From Podocnemis expansa (Eukaryota; Chordata; Testudines; Podocnemididae): 64,000 nt of DNA. The first letter of the stretch is position 1; every line of letters starts with the position of its first letter. Positions 10,641 through 21,609 of this stretch are shown here, one piece after another. The position numbers and the translations under genes are program-made. The notes beneath the pieces are model-generated. The model saw nothing but the letters and a program-made list of their open reading frames with translations, did no database searches and was not told the DNA's origin. The DNA lies in the NCBI GenBank assembly GCA_007922195.1, contig ML681971.1:5189946-5253945 (forward strand), read 5' to 3'.

Positions 10641-13600
10641 ATGTTGACTAGGGAATTCACTCTTGCAAGGGATAAGAATGCGCATGGATCTCATAGCTTT
10701 CCGAATCACATGCAAAACTGAATTGTTCTATTTAGGATTCTTATGTTTACCTTCCACTGATGCAACAGTTGGGGGGCAGTACTAGAGGAAAGTAGTGGGC
10801 TGAAAATTTGTTCTGTAGAACCCCTCCCCCCTGCTTCACAATAGTTCCCACTAGAGAAAGCAGGAGGAGGAGTAACAAGTAACAGTTGTGGTGGGTTGGT
10901 TTGTTTCTACTGAAACGAAATGATATTTTTCAAATTTTGAAATTTGTTTGGAAAATTTTCATGAAACTTGAGATAAACACTTTTCACTAAAATATCCAAT
11001 TTTGATTAAAAAGGCACTTTCCTTCACGAGGAAACTTTAGATGGAAAATGATAGGAGGAGCTCTAGTTATGATATGAAGCCACCTGTGTGTGGTGTTTGG
11101 TCAAATTAAATGTGCCAGATGGGAGTGCAAATGTTCTGGGGAATCTAATAAGATGGAGCTTGGTTCTGATCCAGCATGGCAGCTCCCATGATATGAAATT
11201 AAGGAAAGGAAAATTTAGGATGGCTTTTTGGAATAACTCTGAGTGGTGAAATCGGCCAGAGCAGAAGATTAATTCTCGAAGGAAGTATCGGAGCTACCAT
11301 TGTTGGTTCATTCAAGACGGGAATGGACAAAATACCGGGGAGTATACTGAGAGAGACAACTGTGCATTCAGCTGGAAGAACAAACAAGCCGTTTGCTCTT
11401 TCTCATTCGTGCAATTTATGTAATGATCTCTCTTTAAGTGTTAAACGGCTGCTGTCGCAAGACAGGCAAATGGGATTAAAAACAGAAAATCGCTTGCTTT
11501 TATACAGATGGGGGGGGGGGGAGAAAAGTACATCAGCGTCACTGACACATTTAGAAAGAGTAAAAGTCTCCTAATGAAACAGACAATGGGGGAACTAGGC
11601 AGCAAGTCAACTTAATTATTTGCCAGGTGAAGTGGGATTTTTTTTGCATAAATGGATGAAATGAATTCAGCAAATTTTAGCCCACAGGGATTCTAGGATC
11701 ATGGCAGCTGCACTCTCTGGAGAAATCGGCTTGACATCTTCCCTGAAAATCCCACTTCTTTCAGCATGCTGATAAGGGATTGGGGGGTGGGGTGGGCAAA
11801 TAAATAGTCATCCTTCCCTCCCCCATCCCACTCCCAAAAAGCTCATGTGATCTCTAATGAGCTTCTGCAGGGCCCCCCTCAAGGAAGCGATTCAGATGAT
11901 AAAGCCACACCAAACCCCAACCATATGTCTGTTCTAACCCAGTTTTGCAAACGTCATTTACATGGCACAAAAACTCCATTTTTTCCCTGTAGCAATTATG
12001 CTGTTAATATAGCAACCGGAGGGGCGGGGCGGTCAGCAAGATCAGTGACTGGACTGGGATAAAATAATAAATGAGACGGGGTTAGTGTCAATTTCCATCC
12101 TCTTGCTTTGCATTAGTTGCTTTTATTTGACTAGGTTGGGAATCTATTGATGTGGGGGATTTGTTTATTTTAATGCTGCTTCATCCTTTGCTGTGAATGG
12201 TTTAATGTAGCAATTGATGGTTGCAGAAAATACAATGCTTATTATTTTGCATTCCTTTTCAAAGAAGCTTTTAATTGCCTTGGTCTAGCAATAAACTCAG
12301 CGCTCTTCAAATGTGGGTGTGTGCGTGTGTATGTGTTTATCTTATCTCCTTCAACCTGCATGCTTAGCCAAAAGTTGGAGCTTGCAGGGTTGATTCTGTT
12401 AGGATGAGAAGTCAGTGATATAAGTCAAGTGAATTCTTTGTGGTTTATCTGGCAAAAAAGTACCCACAACTGTGTTTCCCTGAAAACAACAGAAATCAGC
12501 AGCAAGTCATTTCCTTGCTCAGAAATCCCTGATCTGTTGTTCCAGCAAGTTCTGCAGCCAGGATCCCGTTGTTTCTTCTTGGGGTCACACCTGCCATTGC
12601 TTCTTTTGTTTTTTTGCCACGAACCAGTAGGTATGGTAAACTGTAAATCTGCCTGCATTGGTTCGGGACTGACCATACTGCTTATTGCCTTGTGGATCAC
12701 CCTCAACTCTCCACCCCCACCCCCAATCTGCAGCTGTTCGTACAGGAAGTGAGTCAATCCCTCCTTTTGATGAAAGACAGCATTTGCGCCCTCCTCCTTT
12801 TCTTGGGCTGTGGCTGACTTTGGATCCAAGGTTCATCTGCTGGCAGCCATTAGCCTATTTCAGCAGAACCTGGCAGCCCTTACCATGCTATCTGGGCACC
12901 TACCTACATCTCCAGCATCCAGTCTGCACCCATTTGGCAACTCTTGTGAGTGAGCCTGCTGTATCAGTTGTGAGCCAGCTGTCTGCACATCCAAGAGGGA
13001 GAGCAGGCTAAGGGCATATGGTGGAATCCTGGGGTTTGTTGCAAACTCTTCCACTGATTTGGGCCAGAGTTCAGTAAACACTTGCCTAACTTTAAACACG
13101 AGTAGGCCCCCTCAACTGAAACCAGGACTGGCCAGTTAACTCCTGTGGAGCTCAATGAGGGCAGGACTGGGCCCAGGACATCATATATCTCTGTTAAAGA
13201 ATGGAGCCATTTCAAATGTTTCATGTATCTGCACTGAACCAGCCCTGTTGGAATTTAGACCGGGCACTGTTTGAGGCACGATTGACATCTTTTCACCTTC
13301 ACGCAGCATTTTGCAAAGCTACGTTAAAAGCTCATTTGTCTTTCTACAGAGTCGTATATGCTTTTATTTCAGAATAAAGCAAACGGAAAAGAAACAAAGT
13401 AAATCTTCACAAGAAAGCAGTGTATGTCTCTCCATCATGCTGTTTCTGTGTGCCCGCCTGGTCTGCAGTATATATCTTTTGTCTCCTCTTCTAGGCCATT
13501 GGCTCTTTGGGGTCTGGACCATCTTTTTGTTGTATGCGTCTGTGTACAGCACCTGGCACAGTGGGGGTTCCAGTCCCTGACTGGCACTCGTAGATGCTGC

Positions 13601-14748
13601 TGCAATATCAATAGTAAATAGTGCTGCAGCAGCTTTTAGAATGAAATGACATCTGCCCCAGCTGAGGGGATGCACCTTAGATACGTAAAGGCACATAGCC
13701 AAGAAAACAGGTCCTAAGGTTACACGTAACAGTCATCTCTAAAGCATTCCCCTGTGGGGTTTGGTAGCACTGATCTCCACACAGTGGGGTCTGCTTTCCT
13801 AGTACAAGTACGCTCATGGCTGTTCTGTTTGTCTGTTGATTTAACAACCTAGTGATTGAAATGCCTTTGCTTGGAATGGCCAGCCAATGGCCATGAGCAT
13901 GCCAGCTCCTTAATTGTATTCTGTAAACAACTGCCATTAAGTCATGGCTTAAGGGCCGAATCCTCAGGAAGCTGTTTTGTGCAGCTTGGCACTTTCCTCC
14001 TGCAGCTGGGAGACGGGGTCAAAGGAAGAAAAGCGCAGATATTGTTTTAATCTTCTTCTTAACCATAATTGCTTTTTGCCAACCCCCCAAGCCCGTTCCA
14101 GGAGATGGACTTCCCTTGTAGATTGCTTTGTGTTTCACTCATTGGAGACAGGACGGGGCCTGTGTCAGCCCAGCCATGCATTAATACAGCTGTAAATGAG
14201 ATTTACCAGCTTCAAATTAGATTATTTCCAAGGCTCCAGTTGTTCTCCAGAGCAGAAAAGACAGGCAAACAGACAAGCAGCCCTGATCCACAGAGAAGAG
14301 CTTGACAAAAAGAGCCGAATTCTGCCATCAGTCTGAGAGATGAGTGGGAACCAGTGCCTGGGGAGCGAAAAGCCTGCCCTTGTTCAGGGGTGCTGGGATC
14401 TAGACCAGGATCCAATGCTCCATTTTCCAAGCAGCCTGTATCTTTGCAGTGGATTTGAAGAACATCTGTGGAGTTCAAGGAAGTTAGAACTGGATGCAAA
14501 TTCTGCTGGTGGAGTCTCCCTCTGGTGACCAGGGAATACAGAAGGCTCAGTGCTTGGATAAATAAGCACCTGAAAGCGTAGCTGATTGTGACACAAAACT
14601 CTTGGGACCGGGGCTCTTGCAGATGCTGGGCCTGATTCTACATTGTAAGGTGGGTGTGCACTGCACCCGTTCTGATTGACTAGCATTTTACGTCACTTTC
14701 TGCAGTGGTAAATGGTCGGCTAAGGTGCAGCTCATCAGAGAATCTGGA
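10641..14748. other. Unique non-coding DNA, with candidate conserved stretches and a MIR-like tail
   Basis: No exon is supported. The part at 10880-11060 is AT-rich with nested gaaaattttc palindromes, like the remnant of a small MITE. The segments 11240-11480 and 12000-12330 look unlike repeats, have even composition and few homopolymer expansions, and may be conserved non-coding elements; this is a visual impression. 13490-13622 resembles the 3' tail of MIR-like SINEs (tgtacagcacctggcacagt). Confidence 0.4.
13490..13622 (+). repeat. MIR-like CORE-SINE tail remnant
   Basis: The words tctttggggtctggaccatc, tgtgtacagcacctggcaca and aatagtaaata follow the order of the tail of MIR/CORE-SINEs in amniotes. 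A second copy with more of the body lies at 32215-32505. The head of the SINE is not recognisable here. Confidence 0.5.
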
Positions 14749-14757
14749 CCATAGTCT

Positions 14758-14944
14758 AAACAAACAAGGAATCCTGTGGCACTGTTAAAGAATAACAAAT
14801 GTATTCATCACATGAACTTTTGTGGGCACAATCCCACTTCACGAAAGCTAATGCAATAATAAATGTGTTAGTCTTTACAGTGCCATAGGACTCCTTGTTT
14901 GTTTTGTGAACTAAATTAACACTGCTACCCCTCTGATGTTTGGT
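14758..14944 (-). mobile_element. Foldback turtle SINE (head on minus strand)
   Basis: From 14758 to about 14845 the sequence reads SINE body on the plus strand (aacaaggaatcctgtggcac, then aatcccacttc); from about 14845 to 14944 it reads the same body on the minus strand, ending with the reversed SINE head (actgctacccctctg). The two arms are inverted copies. Flanks ccatagtct (left) and ctataatct (right) look like a decayed target duplication of about 9-10 bp, so both arms probably integrated together. Confidence 0.7.
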
Positions 14945-15433
14945 CTATAATCTGATTCTTTTCTAGCTCACCTCAGCTCACACTGGAAAGGAACTGCATT
15001 GACATCAGGGCAGTTGCCTCTGATTTGCACTGCTGGTTGTGGTGGGGGTGCGTGCCCCAGCATCAGGCCCCCATCTTTGCTATAATTGCTTCCAGTTGTT
15101 TTGTAAAGAGTCTCAGCTCTACAGCCTGTCTCTGAAGGTGGGTCCCACTGGACAGGTCTGGACTGTGGTCCCTGCACCTGCCCCAGTCACCAGCACTGTC
15201 AGTTTGGGTTTTGTTATCAGCACTAGATTGGCATTTTTGTTTTGAATGGACAGTCTTGTTTCTATTGAGCTGCTCCTGTTAAATGAGAAGCAAGGGGGCC
15301 ATCCAGCAGGAAAATTATGCATTGAGAACAGCAGTGTCTCCGCAGCTGTTTAATGAGAACACGCTGTGGTCAAGCTGGAAGCTCTGAGCATCCCCAGAAG
15401 TAACATTGCACCTGGACCAGCCACACTTTAGGC
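14945..15433. other. Non-coding DNA without recognisable elements
   Basis: I see no gene or delimited repeat. Small open frames here have no family signature. Confidence 0.4.
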
Positions 15434-15607
15434 CAGTGGTCTTCGAACCTTTTTTCAGGACCTAGCTGAAAAAAATTTAGGTCCGTGACCCAAGAATTCC
15501 ATCTTTGAGCAATGCATTTCAGTGTTTTGGCAGTTGCAGCAGAGGGAGCTATGATCCAGTGCCTGTGACCCAGTACTGGGTCCCAACCCTACATTCAAAA
15601 ACCACTG
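15434..15607. mobile_element. Short hAT-like MITE with 8-bp duplication
   Basis: It begins CAGTGGTCTTCGAACC and ends, in reverse complement, CAGTGGTTTTTGAATG. Flanking 8-mers are ctttaggc (15426-15433) and cttcaggc (15608-15615), identical at seven positions. It is 174 bp long with the words gtgaccc and gggtccc repeated in the arms, typical of non-autonomous hAT elements. Confidence 0.75.
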
Positions 15608-15615
15608 CTTCAGGC

Positions 15616-17090
15616 TGTCTCCTGTCATAAACCCTGGTGTTGCAGGTGGAGCAGCCAGCTGGTACACCTGGGACTGAATCAGGGACCCCTAGGCCTAAAA
15701 CCATGAACTGAAGAGCCAAGGATGCCTTTGGGGCCATAACAACCTGTGGACTGACCCTGAAAGAGATCTGTAAACACACTCTGCAATTGGTGACCCTAAG
15801 TCTCCATAACAGCTGCAGCTGCGCAGCCCCTGGCGTGTGGCCAGTACAACCCAAAATACAGATGGCGCTAAGAAGCGGAGACCCTAGCTAGCTTCTGCCA
15901 ATATGGAGCCATGGAGTCTTTGATGCAGTTTAATACTTCCTCCCCACCCCACTGGTGGAACAGCTAAGAGCAAGCTCTTCTCACACTTAGTGCTGCCACA
16001 TACATGCATACAAAGCTGGTGTGAGATGCTGCTCAGTCAAGTGCTACACCTGGGCCAACAGGCTGTAACTGACCACACAAGGTGCAAGGTTTGATGCCTT
16101 TAGGGTCTCACATGAGGTGTTTGCCCCCAGAGCTGGTTGATTTTCTCTGGTATGCACACCCCAGGAGGCCAGGATCTCTGGTATGGGTGGGGTGCCTTCT
16201 GTTTAGCTAGATGCAGTAGGACAGGGAGGTAGATGAAGTATGAGCAACATGGGGAGTGCCTCAGAGGCTCAATACACTTTTGTCTGGGGCTGATTTACAG
16301 CCATTTGCCCATCCCACCACCTCAGTAGCACACCCTTCCCCTTCCAGGCACTGCAGTGCTGGATGGAGACAGCTGATGGCAATGAGCATCACTCCATTGG
16401 ATACAGGCAAGTGATGCCAAGTGACACCTGCTTGGAGCTGGCCCAGGACCTGCCCATGAGATGACTTTGTTTTCTGGACCCTCATCTCCCCAGGGGGTTT
16501 GTGGCACAGCCCAGTTCCTGACTCCTGGGCCCAGCATGCAGTTGTGGAGGCCAGTAGGGTCTTTGCTGAGGAATGCTTTGTAAAGGAAGCTGCTGATCTG
16601 TGGATCCCCCTTGCAGTCAGTGTCTGATGGTTGCACATAACAGACCAGATCAATCATTAAACAGGTAGGAATGAGAGGGGCAAGTTCTTCTTGGAAAGCC
16701 CCAGGATTGACCCTGGGACTCTGGAGAGGAGCATGAACCCCACCCACCGTCCCTGGCCCTTCACCTACCCGCATTTCTGCAGGGATTAAGGGGGACAGGG
16801 TCAGTCTTAAAGGTCTGATCCCAGCTTAGTGAAGTTAATGGAAAGTCTCCTGCTGCCTTTGAGGATTTGGGTCAGGCTCTAGTGGCTGTGGGCTCCCATA
16901 GGGGGTACAAGGAGCCATACACAGGCAGTGGGGCATTGGCAGCCAAGTGCAATGTGCAGGAGGGAAAGCCTGGTAATTAACGTGCTAGCTGGGACCCAGG
17001 AAATCAGGTCTAGTTCCTTGTTTCCACTTCAGATTCTGGTGTGAACGTAGGCACAGCGGGAACAAGCACCTCCTGCTGTAATAGCCCTTC
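15616..17090. other. Non-coding DNA without recognisable elements
   Basis: No exon, splice structure or clear repeat boundary was seen. The open frames on the minus strand at 16261-16774 lack codon-level features or known motifs and overlap each other in different frames. Confidence 0.4.
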
Positions 17091-18380
17091 TCCTTCGAGC
17101 GCTGTTCACATCATTCAGTTACAGGTGTCTACGTGCCACAGCACACAGTAACTCGGAAAGTTTTTAGCGTTAGCTTGTCAGGTCAGGCCACACAGCCAAC
17201 ACCCCCTCCACGCCGCGGCCACAGGTATATAGGTGACCGTGACCCTGACCCTCCCAGTTCCTTTTTCCGCCATCAGCGTCAGTTTGGATCAGCATTATCT
17301 TGCAAAACGCAAGGGCCTCTTCTTTCGTGCAAAATTCGAAATGCCAGGATTCATGTCATGCTTAGGATGCTGCAAGGCTTTCCTGATGGATGATCCGCAC
17401 GAGAAGTGACTCGCTTGCTTGGGTGAGTCCCACATCAAAGCGGATTGCCCTATCTGCTGATCCTTCAAGCGGAGGACTTGGCTAGAAAGGGAGCGTCACC
17501 TCCGCCTCATTTTGGGGACCGGAGTCGCTCCACCTGAAAGCGGCCGAGCCACCAGCGCTCCGCCGAACCCTCGATCGGCCCAGGCTCAAAATTCCTGCCG
17601 ATCCCCGGTACCAGGCCCAAGATCTCAGTCCTCCATGGTACCTTCCAGGCACCGACCTCACTGGTCTCCTGGTAGTCTCCTAGCCACCCCGAGCAGGGCC
17701 ATGGCTCAGGCACTGGCTCGCCAAGTGCCCTCAAATCCGGCTTCGGTGCAGAACACGAGGCAACTGGCCACAACAGCACCACCTCCCTTGGCGCCGCTGG
17801 ACACAGCACCGCCCACAATTCCGGCACTGGCTACGAGTCTGGCACCACCTGCAAGTCCAGCACCGCTGGCAAGCCTGGCGCCGCCACCAAGCCTGGTACT
17901 GCTGGACCCAGCACCATCGCCGATAACCCCACTTCCAGTGCCGTCACTTTCGGCACCGCCAACACTTACACTGATACTGGTACTGTCTCAGGCCTCCTCA
18001 CCTCTCTCTAACCCGGCACTGTCGAACCCGGTACTGGGCCCAAGTTCAACGGCTCCTCACTGCTTCCCAGACGAATTCTCGGTACCGGACTGCTGACTAT
18101 CAGGGGGAGGTCATCCAGGTTGTCCTCAGAGGATCCCTTTCCTCCCACACAGAAGAAACGCCTGAGAAAGCGAGCCCGCAAAAGCTTCGTGTCACCGAGT
18201 GCACGGCGCAGGCACCCATCAGGGGAAACACTTGGCCCCCTCATTATGCCTATGCTGCCGTTGAGGTCCCCGCACAACGAATGGACTCTCGACTGGCTCA
18301 ATGCGATGGCAGACAACAACTCCCGGTATGCACGTTTGCCTGCACCGGAGTCCTCAGATTTCTCCGACGATCCAAATTGA
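17091..18380 (+). mobile_element. DIRS-like retrotransposon, 5' fragment
   Basis: The segment opens with cttcgagcgctgttcacatc and then ttacaggtgtctacgtgcc, a diverged version of the left terminal repeat of the two DIRS copies at 21445 and 43777 (aggtgtctccgtgcc). It is followed by a gag-like frame starting MPGF and by a long Pro/Ser/Thr/Ala-rich part full of ggtacc and ggcaccg words. The LAP2alpha-like part, the 3' half and the right terminal repeat are missing. It is a different, older subfamily than the two complete copies. Confidence 0.7.
17341..18380 (+). pseudogene. DIRS Gag N-terminal fragment with broken zinc knuckle
   Basis: The frame starts at ATG 17341 (MPGF, as in the other two DIRS copies) and continues through a CCHC-like cluster: CLGCCKAF, then DDPHEK, an in-frame stop where a cysteine is expected, then LACLGESHIKADCPIC. 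After another stop, an open stretch from 17512 to 18096 in the same frame is very rich in Pro, Ser, Ala and Thr. A further piece at 18120-18380 in another frame has a basic KKRLRKRARK cluster. Zinc knuckles in DIRS Gag are thought to bind nucleic acid; this copy is inactive by its stops and truncation. Confidence 0.65.
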
Positions 18381-21300
18381 AGCCCCATCCACTCTTAATT
18401 CTCAGTCTCTTCTGATGGCTAAGTTTACTATCTTTTCAAATTATTTCTGTATTCATGGGCTAAAGACCTGGATTTCTAAGTCAAATAAATTAAGCAGAAA
18501 AAGCATAAATAAAATCCTTCCATTGTACTTTATGATAATTACAACCTTGTTGATTTTCCAGAAAAGGATGCTAGACAGCTGGCTGGGACAAAAGTCCATT
18601 TTGGGTAGGAAATTTCTGCTATCCTGTGAATGACAGAGATGGCATGCATCCTGAAGCAAAGTGGGCAGCTAGTTTCCGCCCCCCCCCCCAGCCTCCGGCC
18701 ATCTCTCTTTAGCAGCATGAGCCTGAATCTATCTCTGTCTCTTTCTCTCATTAGCATGGCGCATTACCAGACAGCAGTACCTTGGGGCTCTATCCTAACT
18801 AGTAGGATAATTTTGCTGTAGATACACAAACAGATTTTCAAAGGTTCAGCAACTATACCACAGTCAAAGCCAGATTCCAAAGACCTTGCCCTCATTTGGA
18901 CACTTAAATACCACAGGGCTGTGCCCCAATGTGGCAGGTGAAAAATCTGGCATTTTATTTTGGTGCCTGTTTGGGAGCAGTGCATTTCAGGATACTGAGT
19001 GATAGTGGTGGGATTTTTCTGAAATTCTTCATTAGGACTGAGGTGGGAAACTGGTATAGACTTGTATGAGTATGTGGAGAGAAGTGGATTGACGCCTGCA
19101 TTTCCCGTACGTTCTATTGCTGCTAATGGTTTACTCTGTGTGTGAGTGTGTGCTATTTCTGTTTTATTGGTAGCTGGAGCGGCCTAAATTCTGCGGTGCC
19201 AGAAATCTCCTCTGATTCCATCTCTTTGCCATGGAACAGTTGTGGGGGGTTTTTTATGGGCTGCTCTTGTTTTCCACTGTCACAAATGTGCTGCTTGTGC
19301 AATTCGCTCATCTATATTTAGTCTGCGTAAAGAGGTCTCCATCTGTGTTTAAGGGAGCCTGGGGAAGCATTGAGTTAGGGAAGCTGATGCTACCATCAGT
19401 CCATCTTCATTCATGGAGCTCACTATTATTTTATGAGGTCTCGGGAGAAGGATAAAAATGCCGTGTTCGAAACAACTGCCCGTAAATCCTTGTCGGTGAA
19501 AGGCTGTGAGCATCTGAGGAGCTGTGTGAGAATCCCCTCGTACACACACAGTGAGTGCTGAGGGCTGTGTGTTACTGGACGGGGGAAGGGCCCGATCCTG
19601 CCCCAGTCAGGTAAATAGGAATTTTATTGTTGCCTTTTGTGGGAGCAGGACTGCAACACATGCCCCATGTCTTGAGGGTGAGCTTGGAGCCTCTTATTTT
19701 GGCAGCGATACCTACTGTAGATGGTCATCACGATTTGAACCTGGGCCCTCCACAGAACAGGCTGCTTGAGCTAAAGGAGTACCTCTCCTGATGTCCTCTA
19801 TGCAGACCAGCCGCTAGCCTCCAGAGGAGGAGACGACACATGTTGCAAGCAAATAACTTGGCACAAGATAGTGTGGGAAGAGTAGCTTGCCAGTGAAACC
19901 TCGAGTCCTAGACCTGGGGCCAAAGTGTAATTGTGGTGATTGCAAAGGTTTCCTTGCACTGTGGGCATTTCTTTTTCATGGGCTCTTGCACAGTTTGCTG
20001 AGGCGTGCACATGAGCAGCCATTCACAGCACCTTCATTCCAAAAGGCCCCTAGCACTCTTCACACTTAAGTGCACAGTGTGGCCTGGCACGTGCCAGTCC
20101 CTGGATGGCTGCACAAACTGGGGGAAGATACAAGCCACCTCTCCATCCCATCACCACTCAGTACCTGCACTGGGATGAGGCCCAGCCCCAGGCCTTGTGA
20201 GTCCACTGACGAAGTTAATAGTTCTGACAGCAGTATGGGACCACGGGGAGGGACTGGCCCCAGCACCGTTTGCCCTGCATGCTGACTAGCGGGACTCAGC
20301 AGGGTAGATGGGGGGGAGCTGCTCGGGCCCATTTTGCCCACATTCCTGGAGGTGCTTTATTCAGCCTGGGCTGTGCTGGTTTCCCTGAGCTACCTCTGAT
20401 GTAGTGTGTCAACTTTTGTTCAGCTTGTTAAACTAAGGCCCTGCTCCTGAGGCCATTTACAGTGTGTCAGCAAAAAGCCAGCTGCAATTGAACCTTGGCC
20501 ACATGTGGGAGTGGCTAGAGAGACTGGAGCTGCCTGGGCCTGGAATGGAGCAGTTCAGTGCGTCTCTGCTCTGGATGACAAACTACTGACAGAAAAAACA
20601 AAGGCTGGTGATTGTTCCTGAGCGTCTGTTATTTGTTCAACAATGATTGGGCCCCAGGCACTTTGCAACAGGCCAATAACAATTACACCTGCTCCCTGCA
20701 CCACTCAGGGTTAGCACTTGTGGAGCAGGGAAGGAGGATCATGCAGAATATCATCAGTGGGGCTGTCAGAAGCTCCAAAGTGACTTTCTGTGGTATTTGT
20801 GTTCCAGACTGACACAGGATTCTGGAAAATAGCTTGGAAACATGGGCTCAGAGTGACAGGGTCCAGGTGTTCAGGTGCTGTGCAAAGACTTGAGCATTCT
20901 TGTCTGAAAGAGCTTATGAAATCAACTCTTTAGATTTAATTAATGTTCTTAGTCTCTGCCACCTCAGTGCTGCAGAGCTGGACAAGTCTAGGCCCGTGAA
21001 ACTGACTAGGGAGTCATTGTAACAGAAAAAGGAACTGAGTGGCAGGGAAGGATTGAAGAGAAAGTGAAACTGATTCACCTTCTTGTGTCCAAATGTGGAA
21101 TGCAAAAAGTAAATGAACAGCAAGCGTTGGGACAGCTACTAACTCTGATGGTTAGTGTACTGTCACCAGATTTATATAAAATTTGTAATCTGATCCCCTG
21201 TGAATTACAAAAAATGAAAGTCCTGGGATGGATTTAGAAGCCCTGTGACTACGGTGTGTTGGCACTGCCACAGATCAGTAATGCTGGAATTCTGGTACCT

Positions 21301-21444
21301 GCCTGAAAACACTCTTCTGAGAAGGCATGAGTCAGTAAAAAGGTGGTACAGGAGATTGTGTGCTTGACTGTGATGAAGTGCTGGAATATTGCCTTTTGTG
21401 ACAGTGGAGTAACCTAGTGTAAGGGAGGCACAAAGCAGGTTTTT
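18381..21444. other. Mostly unique non-coding DNA, candidate conserved stretch at 19080-19520
   Basis: No exon is supported. 19080-19520 keeps even composition, several CpGs and no repeat signature and could be conserved non-coding DNA. Around 19590-19640 there is the word pattern cgatcctgccccagtcaggt, seen in degenerate reptile repeats. 20500-21440 has nothing that I recognise. Confidence 0.35.
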
Positions 21445-21460
21445 TGAGCACTGCTCGGGT

Positions 21461-21609
21461 GCATTCAGTAATAGGTGTCTCCGTGCCGGAGCGCTGGATT
21501 GATCGGAAAAAAACTTGTCCAAGCCTGTCAGGAGAGGGGAGGCGGCCTCTGCCCCTCATGCCACCCCATGGCTGTATATATGGCCGCCTCCTGACCCGTC
21601 CTCAGTTTC
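21461..21609 (+). repeat. DIRS copy 1 left inverted terminal repeat
   Basis: Starts gcattcagtaataggtgtct and ends near cctcagtttc. Its reverse complement is found at 26393-26545 with minor differences, including the shared words cttgtcc, gaggggagg, and the tatatatggcc core. It probably carries the promoter, since a TATA-like tatatat lies inside it. Confidence 0.8.
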
